From positions 1 to 64,000 of the forward strand of contig NZ_JAHHIT010000001.1 in the NCBI RefSeq assembly GCF_024539675.1: DNA of 64,000 bases. The letters run 5' to 3'. The notes beneath the pieces were generated by a model, which saw only the letters and a list, made by a program, of their open reading frames with translations, was not told the DNA's origin and searched no databases. Position numbers and translations under genes: made by a program. Below, in pieces: positions 23,538 through 30,542 of the stretch. The stretch's first letter is position 1, and the number at the start of each line of letters is the position of its first letter. The stretch is from Streptomyces hilarionis (GTDB taxonomy: Bacteria > Actinomycetota > Actinomycetes > Streptomycetales > Streptomycetaceae).

Positions 23538-24761
23538 ATGAGCACCGCTTCGCCGGACCAATCCGTGATCTTCTACCCCTTCACCCGGGAGTTCCAGGAG
23601 GACCCGTACCCGCACTACGCGGAGCTGCGCCGGCACGCGCCGGTGCACGAACACCCCGGCGGCTTCTGGATGGTCTCGCGCTACGAGGACGTGTCCGCGC
23701 TGGTGCGCTCGGACTTGTCCGTCGAACAGAGCCGCGTCGCCCCGGGCCCGTTCCGTGACGCCTACGCGAAGGCGGGAGTGACGGACAAGCCGCGCCTGAA
23801 GGGACTGGCACTGTTGGACCGGGACCCGCCGGACCACACCCGGCTGCGCAAGCTGGTCACCCAGGCCTTCACGGTGCGCGCGGTCAACCAGCTGGAGCCG
23901 ATGATCCACGGCCTGGTCACCGAGGCGCTCGACGACGTCGCCGACGCGGGCGGCGGGGACCTGGTCGAGTCGCTGGCGTTCCCGCTGCCGTTCACCGTCA
24001 TCTCGCGCATGCTCGGGATCCCGCCGATCGACACCGGGCACATGCGGATGCTCACCACGCTGCTGATGCGCTCGGTCGAACTCACCCCGGACCGGGAGGT
24101 GATGAGGGTGATCGAGGCGGCCGACGCGGAGATCTTCGAGGTGGTGAGCGACGCCATCTCCCGCAAGCGGCGCGAGCCGGGCGACGACCTGCTCACCGCC
24201 CTCATCGCCGCCGAGGACGACGGTGACAAGCTCACCCACGACGAACTGGTCGCCCAGGTCACCATGCTCTACGTCGCGGGCTACGAGACCAGCGTCAACC
24301 TGATCTCGGCCGGCGCGCACGCCCTGCTGCGCCACCCGGACCAGCGGAAACTCCTGTACAACAGACGCGAGCTGGTGCCGAACGCGGTGGAGGAGGTGCT
24401 GCGCCACGAGCCGCCGGTGCACTTCAGCCGCCGCGTCACCCTCCAGCCCTACCGGGTCGACGGCCGAGAGATCCCCGCCGGTTCCTTCATCCTCGCCAAC
24501 CTGGCCGGCGCCAATCGCGACGAGGAGGTCTTCGGCTCCGACGCGGAGGAGCTGAAGGTCGATCGCGAGAACGCCCGCCGCCACCTCTCCTTCGGCGGCG
24601 GCATGCACCACTGTCTGGGCGCGACCCTGGCCCGGATCGAGGGCCGGGTCGCCCTCGGTGAACTCGTCCGCCGCTTCCCCGCGATGGCCCTGGACGGCAA
24701 GGTCCAGTGGAACGGCCTGGTCAGTTTGCGCGGCGTGACTCACCTGCCGGTAGCGGTGTGA
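23538..24761 (+). CDS. Cytochrome P450
   Basis: A 407-residue soluble bacterial P450, about the usual length. A strong ribosome site (AAGGAGGA) lies 9 bases before the ATG. Visible motifs are the I-helix AGYETS (about residue 247), the K-helix ExxR in EEVLRHEP, and the haem-binding loop FGGGMHHCLG with the cysteine ligand at about residue 359. It follows the AT-AT-ER gene by 27 bases on the same strand, so it most likely belongs to the polyketide operon and oxidises the assembly-line product or an intermediate. A ferredoxin partner gene is not visible. The site of oxidation cannot be told from the sequence. Confidence 0.95.
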   Translation: MSTASPDQSVIFYPFTREFQEDPYPHYAELRRHAPVHEHPGGFWMVSRYEDVSALVRSDLSVEQSRVAPGPFRDAYAKAGVTDKPRLKGLALLDRDPPDHTRLRKLVTQAFTVRAVNQLEPMIHGLVTEALDDVADAGGGDLVESLAFPLPFTVISRMLGIPPIDTGHMRMLTTLLMRSVELTPDREVMRVIEAADAEIFEVVSDAISRKRREPGDDLLTALIAAEDDGDKLTHDELVAQVTMLYVAGYETSVNLISAGAHALLRHPDQRKLLYNRRELVPNAVEEVLRHEPPVHFSRRVTLQPYRVDGREIPAGSFILANLAGANRDEEVFGSDAEELKVDRENARRHLSFGGGMHHCLGATLARIEGRVALGELVRRFPAMALDGKVQWNGLVSLRGVTHLPVAV

Positions 24762-25167
24762 CCCGTGCCGCGCTCTGCGCCCCGACAACCTGGGTCCCCG
24801 CGGAGCCGGTGCCTCCTGCGGCGGTTTCATCTGCGTCATACAGGGACTCATTCGGCGCCGCGCCCACCTTGCCGGCCCGACGATGCGCCACTCACGGTCG
24901 CCGGGGGCGCGGGCGCTGGGCTCCGGAGCACCTGGTCGTCGAAGATCGCTTCGATGTCTGCGTCCTCGAATGGTCGCCTTCACTCTCGGCTTCCAGGGTG
25001 GAGCCTCGGCAGCTCTCACCGGAGCAACCGGCCGCCCGACGGGCTGCGAGTATCAGGACAACGTCGAAAGCGGCGCGCTTGCCGACAAGCTGGCGATCGC
25101 CCACCAAGCCGCACTTCACCTCGCAGGCATCCGCATACGGATCCGGCGCTGACCAAAGACGCAGAAC
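24762..25167. other. Right boundary of the PKS locus; possible relic of a transposase C-terminus
   Basis: There is no intact gene between the convergent P450 and F420-reductase genes. On the + strand about 25060-25152 encodes ALADKLAIAHQAALHLAG followed by a short basic tail and a stop, which resembles the C-terminal ATRYDKLA...AA..L helix of IS5-family transposases. Upstream sequence in the same frame is not recognisable. If correct, this is an old insertion-sequence scar at the edge of the biosynthetic locus. The similarity is short and was judged by eye only. Confidence 0.35.
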
Positions 25168-25809
25168 CTAGGGGAGGATGGCGATGGCGCTGGACCAGCC
25201 GAGACCGAGTCGATCCTGGCAGGCCATGTGAAGGAACTGGAACGCCTCGAGTTCTCGTGCCCGGCGCAGCGGCCCGACGTCGAGTGGGCGCATGCCGCCT
25301 GAGGTGACGATCGAGGCCACAGTCTCCTTGGCTGCGTCATCATCACCTGCGATGAAGACATCCAGTGGCCGGCCGGCCACTTCACCCGCGACAAGCGGGC
25401 CGGCGAAGGTGGTGTTGAAAGCCTTGACGACGCGTACGTCCGCCACGGCCGCTGCGATCTCCTCGGCCGCCGAGGTGCCGGGTGGTACGGCCAGCGAGTC
25501 GAAGGTGCTGAAATCAACGGGGTTGGAGATGTCGACCAGGACCTTGCCGGACAGGGCAGCGCTCAGGGAGCCGGCCACTTCCCGGCCCGCCGGGTAGGGA
25601 AGGGCAAGCACCACGACATCCGCCGCCGCCACGCCTTCCACGCCGCACGCCTGCACGTCTGCCCCGCCCACCGCCCCCGACAGGGCTACGGCCAGTTGCT
25701 CTGCCTTGTCCTGGTTGCGATCGTGCAGCCGGAGAGAGTGACAGCCCGACAAAACCCGTGTACCGATACCTCGGGCCATGTTCCCAGCCCCGACAATGGT
25801 GATGATCAC
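25168..25809 (-). CDS. NADPH-dependent F420 reductase family oxidoreductase
   Basis: A 213-residue Rossmann protein. The start chosen is GTG at 25809 with GGGAG six bases upstream, because it places the dinucleotide-binding motif IVGAGNMARGIG at the very N-terminus as in this family; an ATG at 25857 would add 16 unusual residues. Further family features are VVVLALPYPA, DISNPVDF, VVKAFNTTFAGP and a C-terminal AFQFLHMACQ segment. Members transfer hydride between NADPH and coenzyme F420 or act as general dehydrogenases. It is transcribed towards the P450 gene and is not clearly part of that operon. Confidence 0.85.
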   Translation of the reverse strand: MIITIVGAGNMARGIGTRVLSGCHSLRLHDRNQDKAEQLAVALSGAVGGADVQACGVEGVAAADVVVLALPYPAGREVAGSLSAALSGKVLVDISNPVDFSTFDSLAVPPGTSAAEEIAAAVADVRVVKAFNTTFAGPLVAGEVAGRPLDVFIAGDDDAAKETVASIVTSGGMRPLDVGPLRRARELEAFQFLHMACQDRLGLGWSSAIAILP

Positions 25810-25906
25810 TGCTACTCCCGGGTGAGTCTCCCTATGTCGTTCCAGGCTCACATTCACGGGCGGACCGCGCCATCGCCCACCGCCGTCCGAGGTAGGCGCG
25901 GATGAT

Positions 25907-26320
25907 TCATCCTGTGGCTCTGCCAGAAACAGGCGGCTTCGAGTCCGAGCCGTGGGCCCTGAAATGAACTATCAGCCCAGCCCGGCGGGCGTACAGCCGG
26001 GCCGTCTCGTCACAGCTCGGCTCGCGTCCGAGCAGGGCCCGGAATGTCTTCCAACCCACCTGAGCAGGTCGCCGTTCGCAAAAGGCCTCTCCAAAGCGGA
26101 TGTGATGTCGGATGATGGCGCGGCGCGACTCCCGCGTCCTGGGCGGCATCGGCACCGGATGCTCGTCGACGTGCTGGAGCCGCTCGGCCGCCCCGCGGAC
26201 GGTTCCAAGCCTCACTCGGTCGGCGCAAAGGTGCCGACGCAACACGATCTCGGACCCGTGACTCTCTGCTGCCCACCGAAAGCGAGATGCGAAGAGACGG
26301 GCTCCCCATCCGAAGCCCAC
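25907..26320 (-). CDS. Hypothetical basic protein, unrecognised family
   Basis: A 137-residue reading frame chosen because a near-perfect ribosome site (AGGAGGTGATC, 26326-26336) sits directly before a GTG at 26320; the open frame itself extends further upstream without another good site. The product is rich in Arg and His, with stretches such as RRAIIRHHIRFGEAF and GWKTFRALLGREPSCDE, and has no signal peptide or membrane segment. The family is not recognised. Overlapping open frames on the other strand lack a good ribosome site. It could also be a decaying gene. Confidence 0.4.
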   Translation of the reverse strand: MGFGWGARLFASRFRWAAESHGSEIVLRRHLCADRVRLGTVRGAAERLQHVDEHPVPMPPRTRESRRAIIRHHIRFGEAFCERRPAQVGWKTFRALLGREPSCDETARLYARRAGLIVHFRAHGSDSKPPVSGRATG

Positions 26321-26462
26321 AACGATCACCTCCTGACCAGGTCTGACCGGGTCGACACACCACCACCTGGCGTGATCGGCGCCCCTGCGCGTTCGGGGCC
26401 TCTTCAGCGTCTGACCCATGGGCCGAGGTGCGACGTGCACTCCCCCATCGGATGGTGGAGTC

Positions 26463-26729
26463 ATGAACCATCACCACCCGTCCCAACGGACGATCGAGAT
26501 CAACACTCGGCTTGTGAAGACCGGTGCCGTACTCACCACGGCCGGTGCCGTGGTGACCTGGGCCGGCATGGCCATCGTGGCCACCGCGGTGTTCGCGGCA
26601 GGCCGCCGCCTGATCCGCGAGATGGACGTGCCTCCGGCCGAGCAGGCGGCCATGAAGTGGCGGCAGGCCAAGGAGGCGTCCCGAGCGGGCGTGCAGGCGT
26701 GGCACGCCACGTCCCCCGGCCAGAACTGA
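26463..26729 (+). CDS. Small membrane protein
   Basis: An 88-residue protein starting at the ATG after GGTGGAG. It has a short polar N-terminus (MNHHHPSQRTIEINTRL), one long hydrophobic stretch from about residue 21 to 42 (AVLTTAGAVVTWAGMAIVAT region), and a charged C-terminal half with MKWRQAKEA. This layout matches small conserved Streptomyces membrane proteins of unknown role. It has no obvious operon partner. The function is unknown. Confidence 0.65.
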   Translation: MNHHHPSQRTIEINTRLVKTGAVLTTAGAVVTWAGMAIVATAVFAAGRRLIREMDVPPAEQAAMKWRQAKEASRAGVQAWHATSPGQN

Positions 26730-27127
26730 TCGCCCACCCGCGCGTGCACCGTTCTTCTCTGCCTGCCCCTGCGTCCCAGGGCGTGGTGGGTGCGGATGAC
26801 GAAGACGTTCGGCCGGCCGTCCCAGCCCGGGGCGGCGGTCGGCCGCTTCAGGTGCCGCCCGGCCAGGGAGGCGGCGGTGCTGAGGCCCGAGGTGCTGAGG
26901 CCCGGCGCACTCCGCAGACAGAGCCGCCGGCGGGTCCTTTGTGAAGTCGCCGGACAAGTCTGACGGGGCAGGCGCTTCGGCGCGGTCGGCGGGCCCGTCC
27001 GCGACCCCTGAGCACACCGTTCCACTGCCAGCGACAAGGCGCTGCTGCTGCCAGGACGGGTCCTCTGTCCCTGCCAGGATTTGTTCGGGTTCGGGCCGCT
27101 CCTCGCACCTGTCATCGGCAGAACGGG
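26730..27127. other. Intergenic region with a short tandem repeat
   Basis: No convincing gene is seen; overlapping frames on both strands lack ribosome sites and family motifs. A 15-base unit, GGTGCTGAGGCCCGR, is repeated twice head to tail at 26876-26905. The region ends at the MerR-type promoter of the next gene. Confidence 0.5.
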
Positions 27128-27159
27128 TTGACCTTCACGCATGGGTCAATCCCTAGCGT
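27128..27159 (+). promoter_or_regulatory. MerR-type promoter/operator of the oxidoreductase gene
   Basis: A TTGACC -35 element (27128-27133) is followed by a long 19-20 base spacer and a TAGCGT-like -10 (27154-27159). The spacer begins TTCACGCATGGGT, closely matching TTGACGTAGGGGT in the promoter of the merR gene downstream. Over-long spacers with a dyad are typical of MerR-activated promoters. The ATG at 27167 lies about 7 bases after the -10, so the transcript is probably leaderless. Confidence 0.65.
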
Positions 27160-27166
27160 GGTCGTC

Positions 27167-28216
27167 ATGAATTCCTCCTTGAAGAGCACACCGGCATCCA
27201 TCCGTCCCGGCGTTCCTCGTACCGGGCTGGAGGCTCGGCTCGTCGCGCGCCCCCAGGGGCTCCCGACTCTCGACTGCTTCGAGATCACCGAGGTTGCCGT
27301 CCCGGATCTGGCACCGGGCCAGGTGCTGGTCCACAACCTGTTCATGTCACTCGACCCGGGCATGCTCATGTTGATGGAGGGCGAGTCCGGGCTGCCGATG
27401 CCTCGCTACGAGCTCGGTGAGGTGATGTACGGGGACGCCATCGGTGAGGTGGTCGCCTCGGCGGATCCGTCACTGGACGAAGGAGACCTGGTCATACATC
27501 GGCTGGGCTGGCGGGAGTACGCCATGGCCCGGGCCGGGGTGTTCCGCCGCGTCGACAAAGACGCCTACCCAGCCCCTTCGATGCACCTGGGATTCGGACT
27601 GGTCGCCTACGTCGGGCTGATGAACGCGGCGGAGCTGCGGCCCGGCGACACCGTCTTCGTCTCCAGCGCGGCGGGGGCGACGGGGAGCATGGCCGGTCAG
27701 ATCGCCCGGCTCAAGGGAGCAGCCCGAGTGATCGGCAGCGCCGGTTCACGGGACAAGGTCGCCCACCTGACCGAGAAACTCGGTTTCGACGCAGCGTTCG
27801 ACTACCACGACGGCCCCGTCCACGACCGGCTGCGCGAAGCCGCTCCCGACGGCATCGACGTCTATTTCGACAACGTGGGGGGCGAGCAGTTGCGGGCCGC
27901 CATCGAGGTCATGAACGTGCATGGCCGCATCGCCGTCTGCGGAGCCCTCAACCGGCAGAGCACGGCCCGTCCCGACGAAGGCCCCGGTGATCTGCTGAGC
28001 GTCCTCGGCAAGCGCCTGACCATCCGTGGTTTCACCCTGTGGGACCACCTGGAGCGTGCCGCGGAGTTCGGCGCGCAGTTTCGCAGCTGGCTGCGCGAAG
28101 GGTCGATCGTCTACGACGAGACGGTGATCGAGGGGCTGGCGAGCGCGCCGCAGGCGCTCCTCGATCTCGTCCGCGGCGCGTACACCGGGAAGACTGTGGT
28201 CCGGCTCGGAGGTTGA
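27167..28216 (+). CDS. NADP-dependent MDR-family oxidoreductase (leukotriene B4 dehydrogenase-like)
   Basis: A 349-residue medium-chain reductase without zinc ligands. It has an N-terminal GroES-like part (VLVHNLFMSLDPGMLMLM), then AYVGLMNAAELRPGDTVFV, the nucleotide-binding stretch SSAAGATGSMAGQIARL and YFDNVGGEQLRAAI, all typical of NADP-dependent alkenal/one reductases and prostaglandin reductases. The start at 27167 is favoured because it directly follows the promoter; upstream codons would lie inside it. The gene is followed 51 bases later by a merR gene with the same operator type, so the pair likely responds to a reactive small molecule, which this enzyme may reduce (inference). Confidence 0.9.
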   Translation: MNSSLKSTPASIRPGVPRTGLEARLVARPQGLPTLDCFEITEVAVPDLAPGQVLVHNLFMSLDPGMLMLMEGESGLPMPRYELGEVMYGDAIGEVVASADPSLDEGDLVIHRLGWREYAMARAGVFRRVDKDAYPAPSMHLGFGLVAYVGLMNAAELRPGDTVFVSSAAGATGSMAGQIARLKGAARVIGSAGSRDKVAHLTEKLGFDAAFDYHDGPVHDRLREAAPDGIDVYFDNVGGEQLRAAIEVMNVHGRIAVCGALNRQSTARPDEGPGDLLSVLGKRLTIRGFTLWDHLERAAEFGAQFRSWLREGSIVYDETVIEGLASAPQALLDLVRGAYTGKTVVRLGG

Positions 28217-28244
28217 CCTTGACGTAGGGGTGAGGCCTTACAAC
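28213..28244 (+). promoter_or_regulatory. MerR-type promoter/operator of the merR gene
   Basis: TTGACC (28213-28218), a 19-20 base spacer starting TTGACGTAGGGGT, and a TACAAC -10 (28239-28244) form a classic over-spaced MerR promoter. It is near-identical in its first half to the promoter at 27128, which implies autoregulation and co-regulation. GGAGGT follows just before the ATG at 28268. Confidence 0.7.
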
Positions 28245-28267
28245 TGACTCGGAGGTGGCTGAGAACA

Positions 28268-28723
28268 ATGCTGATCGGTGAACTGGCCGCACAGACGGCG
28301 ACCACGACCCGCGCCCTGCGCTACTACGAGGAGCAGGGCCTGCTGGAGTCCGACAGGACGGGAGCGGGCTATCGCACGTACAAGCCGGGCGCGGTGAGCC
28401 GGGTCCGCAACGTCCGCGAGCTACTGGCCTCCGGGTTCACCGTCGAGGATGTGAAGTCCTTCGTGCGCTACCTCGACACCGATCTGCCTGAAGTGTTCGA
28501 GTACTCGCCGTCATGCGCCGACGGCTACATCGTCGGCGCGCAACGGGTGGCTGAACTGGACGAACGGATCGCAGCCCTCACCAGGCTGCGCGACACTCTC
28601 GTCCATCGGATGCCCTGGCTGGCAGCGCGCGGTGACACCGCGGACAGTGAGCCGCCTGTTCCCGGCGAGTTGCCCAGCCCTTCTGCCGGGGCGGACGCCC
28701 TGCCTGCCCCGGCAGACCTCTGA
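28268..28723 (+). CDS. MerR-family transcriptional regulator
   Basis: A 151-residue regulator with the N-terminal MerR winged helix (MLIGELAAQTATTTRALRYY, then EEQGLLESDRTGAGYRTY), the dimerisation coiled coil (VAELDERIAALTRLRDTL) and a Pro/Ala/Glu-rich tail. GGAGGTGG precedes the ATG. There is no clear cysteine metal-binding set; a single Cys is visible near residue 83 (SCADGY), so the effector is more likely an organic or redox signal than a metal (inference). It probably controls itself and the upstream oxidoreductase through the matching operators. Confidence 0.93.
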   Translation: MLIGELAAQTATTTRALRYYEEQGLLESDRTGAGYRTYKPGAVSRVRNVRELLASGFTVEDVKSFVRYLDTDLPEVFEYSPSCADGYIVGAQRVAELDERIAALTRLRDTLVHRMPWLAARGDTADSEPPVPGELPSPSAGADALPAPADL

Positions 28724-28864
28724 CTCGGGAGGGGGGAGCGCACACCTCTTCCGCGCTCATCGGCGGCGGCTCGGGCGCTCGTCCCAGGTGGCAGCATCTT
28801 CGAAGTGGACGGCCTGCGGCGTCCTCAACTCGACTCCGTCGCGAAAGAAGGAGGAGCATTCCCC

Positions 28865-29006
28865 TTGCGGACTGCATCGCGCAGCCCCCGGCATCTCCGC
28901 GGCCATCCTCGCCCCGGCCCTCCTGCTCGCCGCCCCGTCCTTCGCCGTCACGGCGGCACCCACCGCGGTGACGGCGCCCGCCGCCCGGTGCGGTATGGGC
29001 CACTGA
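28865..29006 (+). pseudogene. Frameshifted remnant of a small secreted protein
   Basis: AAGAAGGAGGAG stands before a TTG at 28865 that begins LRTA in one frame. After one frame change the sequence reads as a typical signal peptide (ISAAILAPALLLAAPSFA) and stops at 29006. No ATG, GTG or TTG opens the signal-peptide frame itself near the ribosome site. The simplest reading is a secreted-protein gene broken by an indel near 28875. The rest of the 28724-29036 interval holds nothing else recognisable. Confidence 0.35.
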
Positions 29007-29036
29007 CACCACCGACAGCGGAAGGCACACTCTTCG

Positions 29037-29813
29037 ATGACCACAACACCCCTGCGCACCGAGCGCAGCCGTCCGCGGACCGCCTCCGTCGTGACCGACC
29101 TGCCGTTCAAGCCTCAGCTCGCCAAAGCGGTGTTCAGGGACGTGACCTCGTTGCACGTCTCCCGGTCGGCCGCGTGGGCCGCCGCGTCGGTGACGCGGAC
29201 CGTGCTGACGGAGATCATCGAGGGCGCGAGAAGCGCGGCGGCCGAGGAGGTCAGAAGGAGGCTGGTCCCCAGGGACCTCATCTCGGCGATCGACCGGAAC
29301 ATCGAGGTGGAGGTGGGATCGGCCTGGTATCCGCACAGCCCGACCTTCCACGGCCTGATGGGCGAGATGCGCAACGCCGATGGTGCGCTCGTGTCTCTTC
29401 GGGAGCGCCGCGGAGCGCGTACACCGAGTGGTGTGGCCGGCGCCCACCGCTTCGAGGCCGGGGTGAGAAGTCTGCTGAGGAGCCGCGGGGTGAGGGCGGT
29501 CCCCGCGATGGTCCGCGACCTGGACGGAATCGCGAGCGTGTTCCTGACCGCCCTGGCCCGGGACGCGGCCAAGGTCGTCCGCGAGGGCGGGGTCAAGCGG
29601 TTCGGGACGGTCAGTCTGGTGGTGCCGGGCGAGCCGGCCCCGGCCCCGCTGCTCAAGGACCCCCTCCTCGCCCTGTCCACCCGTCGCGGGGACGCGCGCA
29701 CTGTTGCCGGGGACGACGTCCTGGCCGCCGTCGCGATGCAGCTGTTCGGCGATCTCAGACAACGCGCCATCACGGAGGCAGCCGAGATCACACGAAACGC
29801 GTCGGCCAACTGA
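29037..29813 (+). CDS. Putative fused histone-fold doublet (H2A-like plus H4-like)
   Basis: A 258-residue protein with GGAAGG upstream of its ATG. Residues 1-20 are a basic tail with five Arg. Residues 22-92 follow the H2A core: LPFKPQLAKAVFRD (H2A alpha-1 region), VSRSAAWAAASVTRTVLTEI then IEGARSAAAE (the long alpha-2), RRRLVPRDLISAIDRNIEVE (H2A has RIIPRHLQLAIRNDEEL). Residues 142-238 follow H4: LLRSRGVRAVPAMVRDLDG (H4 ARRGGVKRISGLIYEETRG), VFLTALARDAAKVVREG (H4 VFLENVIRDAVTYTEHA), then after an extra loop of about 35 residues RTVAGDDVLAAVAMQLFG (H4 KTVTAMDVVYALKRQG). The alignment was made by eye. If correct, it could fold as an intramolecular histone dimer and bind DNA; the role is unknown. 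It is not an HU or Lsr2 protein. Confidence 0.75.
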   Translation: MTTTPLRTERSRPRTASVVTDLPFKPQLAKAVFRDVTSLHVSRSAAWAAASVTRTVLTEIIEGARSAAAEEVRRRLVPRDLISAIDRNIEVEVGSAWYPHSPTFHGLMGEMRNADGALVSLRERRGARTPSGVAGAHRFEAGVRSLLRSRGVRAVPAMVRDLDGIASVFLTALARDAAKVVREGGVKRFGTVSLVVPGEPAPAPLLKDPLLALSTRRGDARTVAGDDVLAAVAMQLFGDLRQRAITEAAEITRNASAN

Positions 29814-29838
29814 TCGGGCCCGCCCTGCGCTCTGCCCA

Positions 29839-29865
29839 CCGCGCACGGCTCCCCCGTGTGCGCGG
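29839..29865 (+). terminator. Hairpin terminator after the histone-fold gene
   Basis: CCGCGCAC (29839-29846) pairs with GTGCGCGG (29858-29865) around an 11-base loop, 25 bases after the stop codon. There is no T-run, as is usual in this GC range. Confidence 0.45.
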
Positions 29866-30041
29866 CTCCCGGAATCGACCGCCCGCATGCGGCTCCGGAC
29901 GGCTCGCGAAAGCGGGCGCGTCGCATGGGCGCGGACCGCCGACCGCAGGCACCCCGCGGGGAAGCCTCCCTACCGATCACTTCAGAATTTCTGGTTCAGG
30001 GGCTCGGCAGTGGGGCTGGTGGAGTTCTTTCGGTGGAATCC

Positions 30042-30066
30042 TGTCGAGGCTGTCGAAATCGGCGAC
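30042..30066 (+). promoter_or_regulatory. Possible ECF-type promoter of the DGPF-sigma operon
   Basis: TGTCGA at 30042-30047, with a second TGTCGA at 30051-30056, is followed 15 bases later by CGAC at 30063-30066. The layout resembles the TGTCGA-type autoregulated promoters reported for ECF42 sigma factors. It lies 65 bases before the YCII-family gene. The remainder of 29814-30130 shows no gene. Confidence 0.35.
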
Positions 30067-30130
30067 CGTGCTTCTACCTACCTGTGACGGGCCCCGCCCA
30101 GGGCGGGCAGGACGAACGAGGAGCGGAACC

Positions 30131-30532
30131 ATGAAGTACATGCTGCTGATGCAGTTCAGCGAGAAGAACGTCGACTTCCCCAAGCTCGACGAGTGGAAGC
30201 CCGAGGAACTCCAGGCCCACATCCAGTTCATGAAGGACACCAACGCCGGACTCACCGCCGCCGGCGAACTGGTCGACGCCCAGGGCCTGGCCATGCCGGA
30301 GACCGCCCGGATCGTGCGCTCCCACGGTGGAGGCGCGCCGGTCGTCACCGAGGGCCCGTTCCCGGAGTCCAAGGAGTGGGTGGCCGGCTGGTGGATCGTG
30401 GACTGCGACACCGAGCAGCGGGCCATCGACATCGCCGCCGCTGTCTCCGCCGCGCCCGGTCCGGGTGGACGGCCGCTGAACATGCCGATCGAGGTACGCC
30501 AGGTCATGGCGGCCCCGCCGACCGAGCTGTGA
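30131..30532 (+). CDS. YCII/DGPF-domain protein
   Basis: A 133-residue protein beginning MKYMLLMQFSE, with the ETARIVRSHGGGAPVVTEGPFPESKE core; the EGPFPE segment is the DGPF-like signature, and GWWIVDC follows. Such small dimeric alpha-beta barrel proteins are encoded next to ECF42 sigma factors in actinobacteria, as here: the sigma gene starts 10 bases after this stop. The biochemical function is not established. GAGGAGCGGAACC upstream of the ATG serves as ribosome site. Confidence 0.9.
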   Translation: MKYMLLMQFSEKNVDFPKLDEWKPEELQAHIQFMKDTNAGLTAAGELVDAQGLAMPETARIVRSHGGGAPVVTEGPFPESKEWVAGWWIVDCDTEQRAIDIAAAVSAAPGPGGRPLNMPIEVRQVMAAPPTEL

Positions 30533-30542
30533 ACATCCTCGT

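Noticed and set aside
25952..26944. 330-residue plus-strand frame and 335-residue minus-strand frame over the same region
   Set aside because: No ribosome sites, no motifs, and they conflict with the small membrane protein at 26463-26729.
28805..30532. A single 575-residue plus-strand protein running from before the histone-fold gene into the YCII gene
   Set aside because: Its first 440 codons are out of frame with the better 29037-29813 gene and have shadow composition; only the part from the ATG at 30131 is real.
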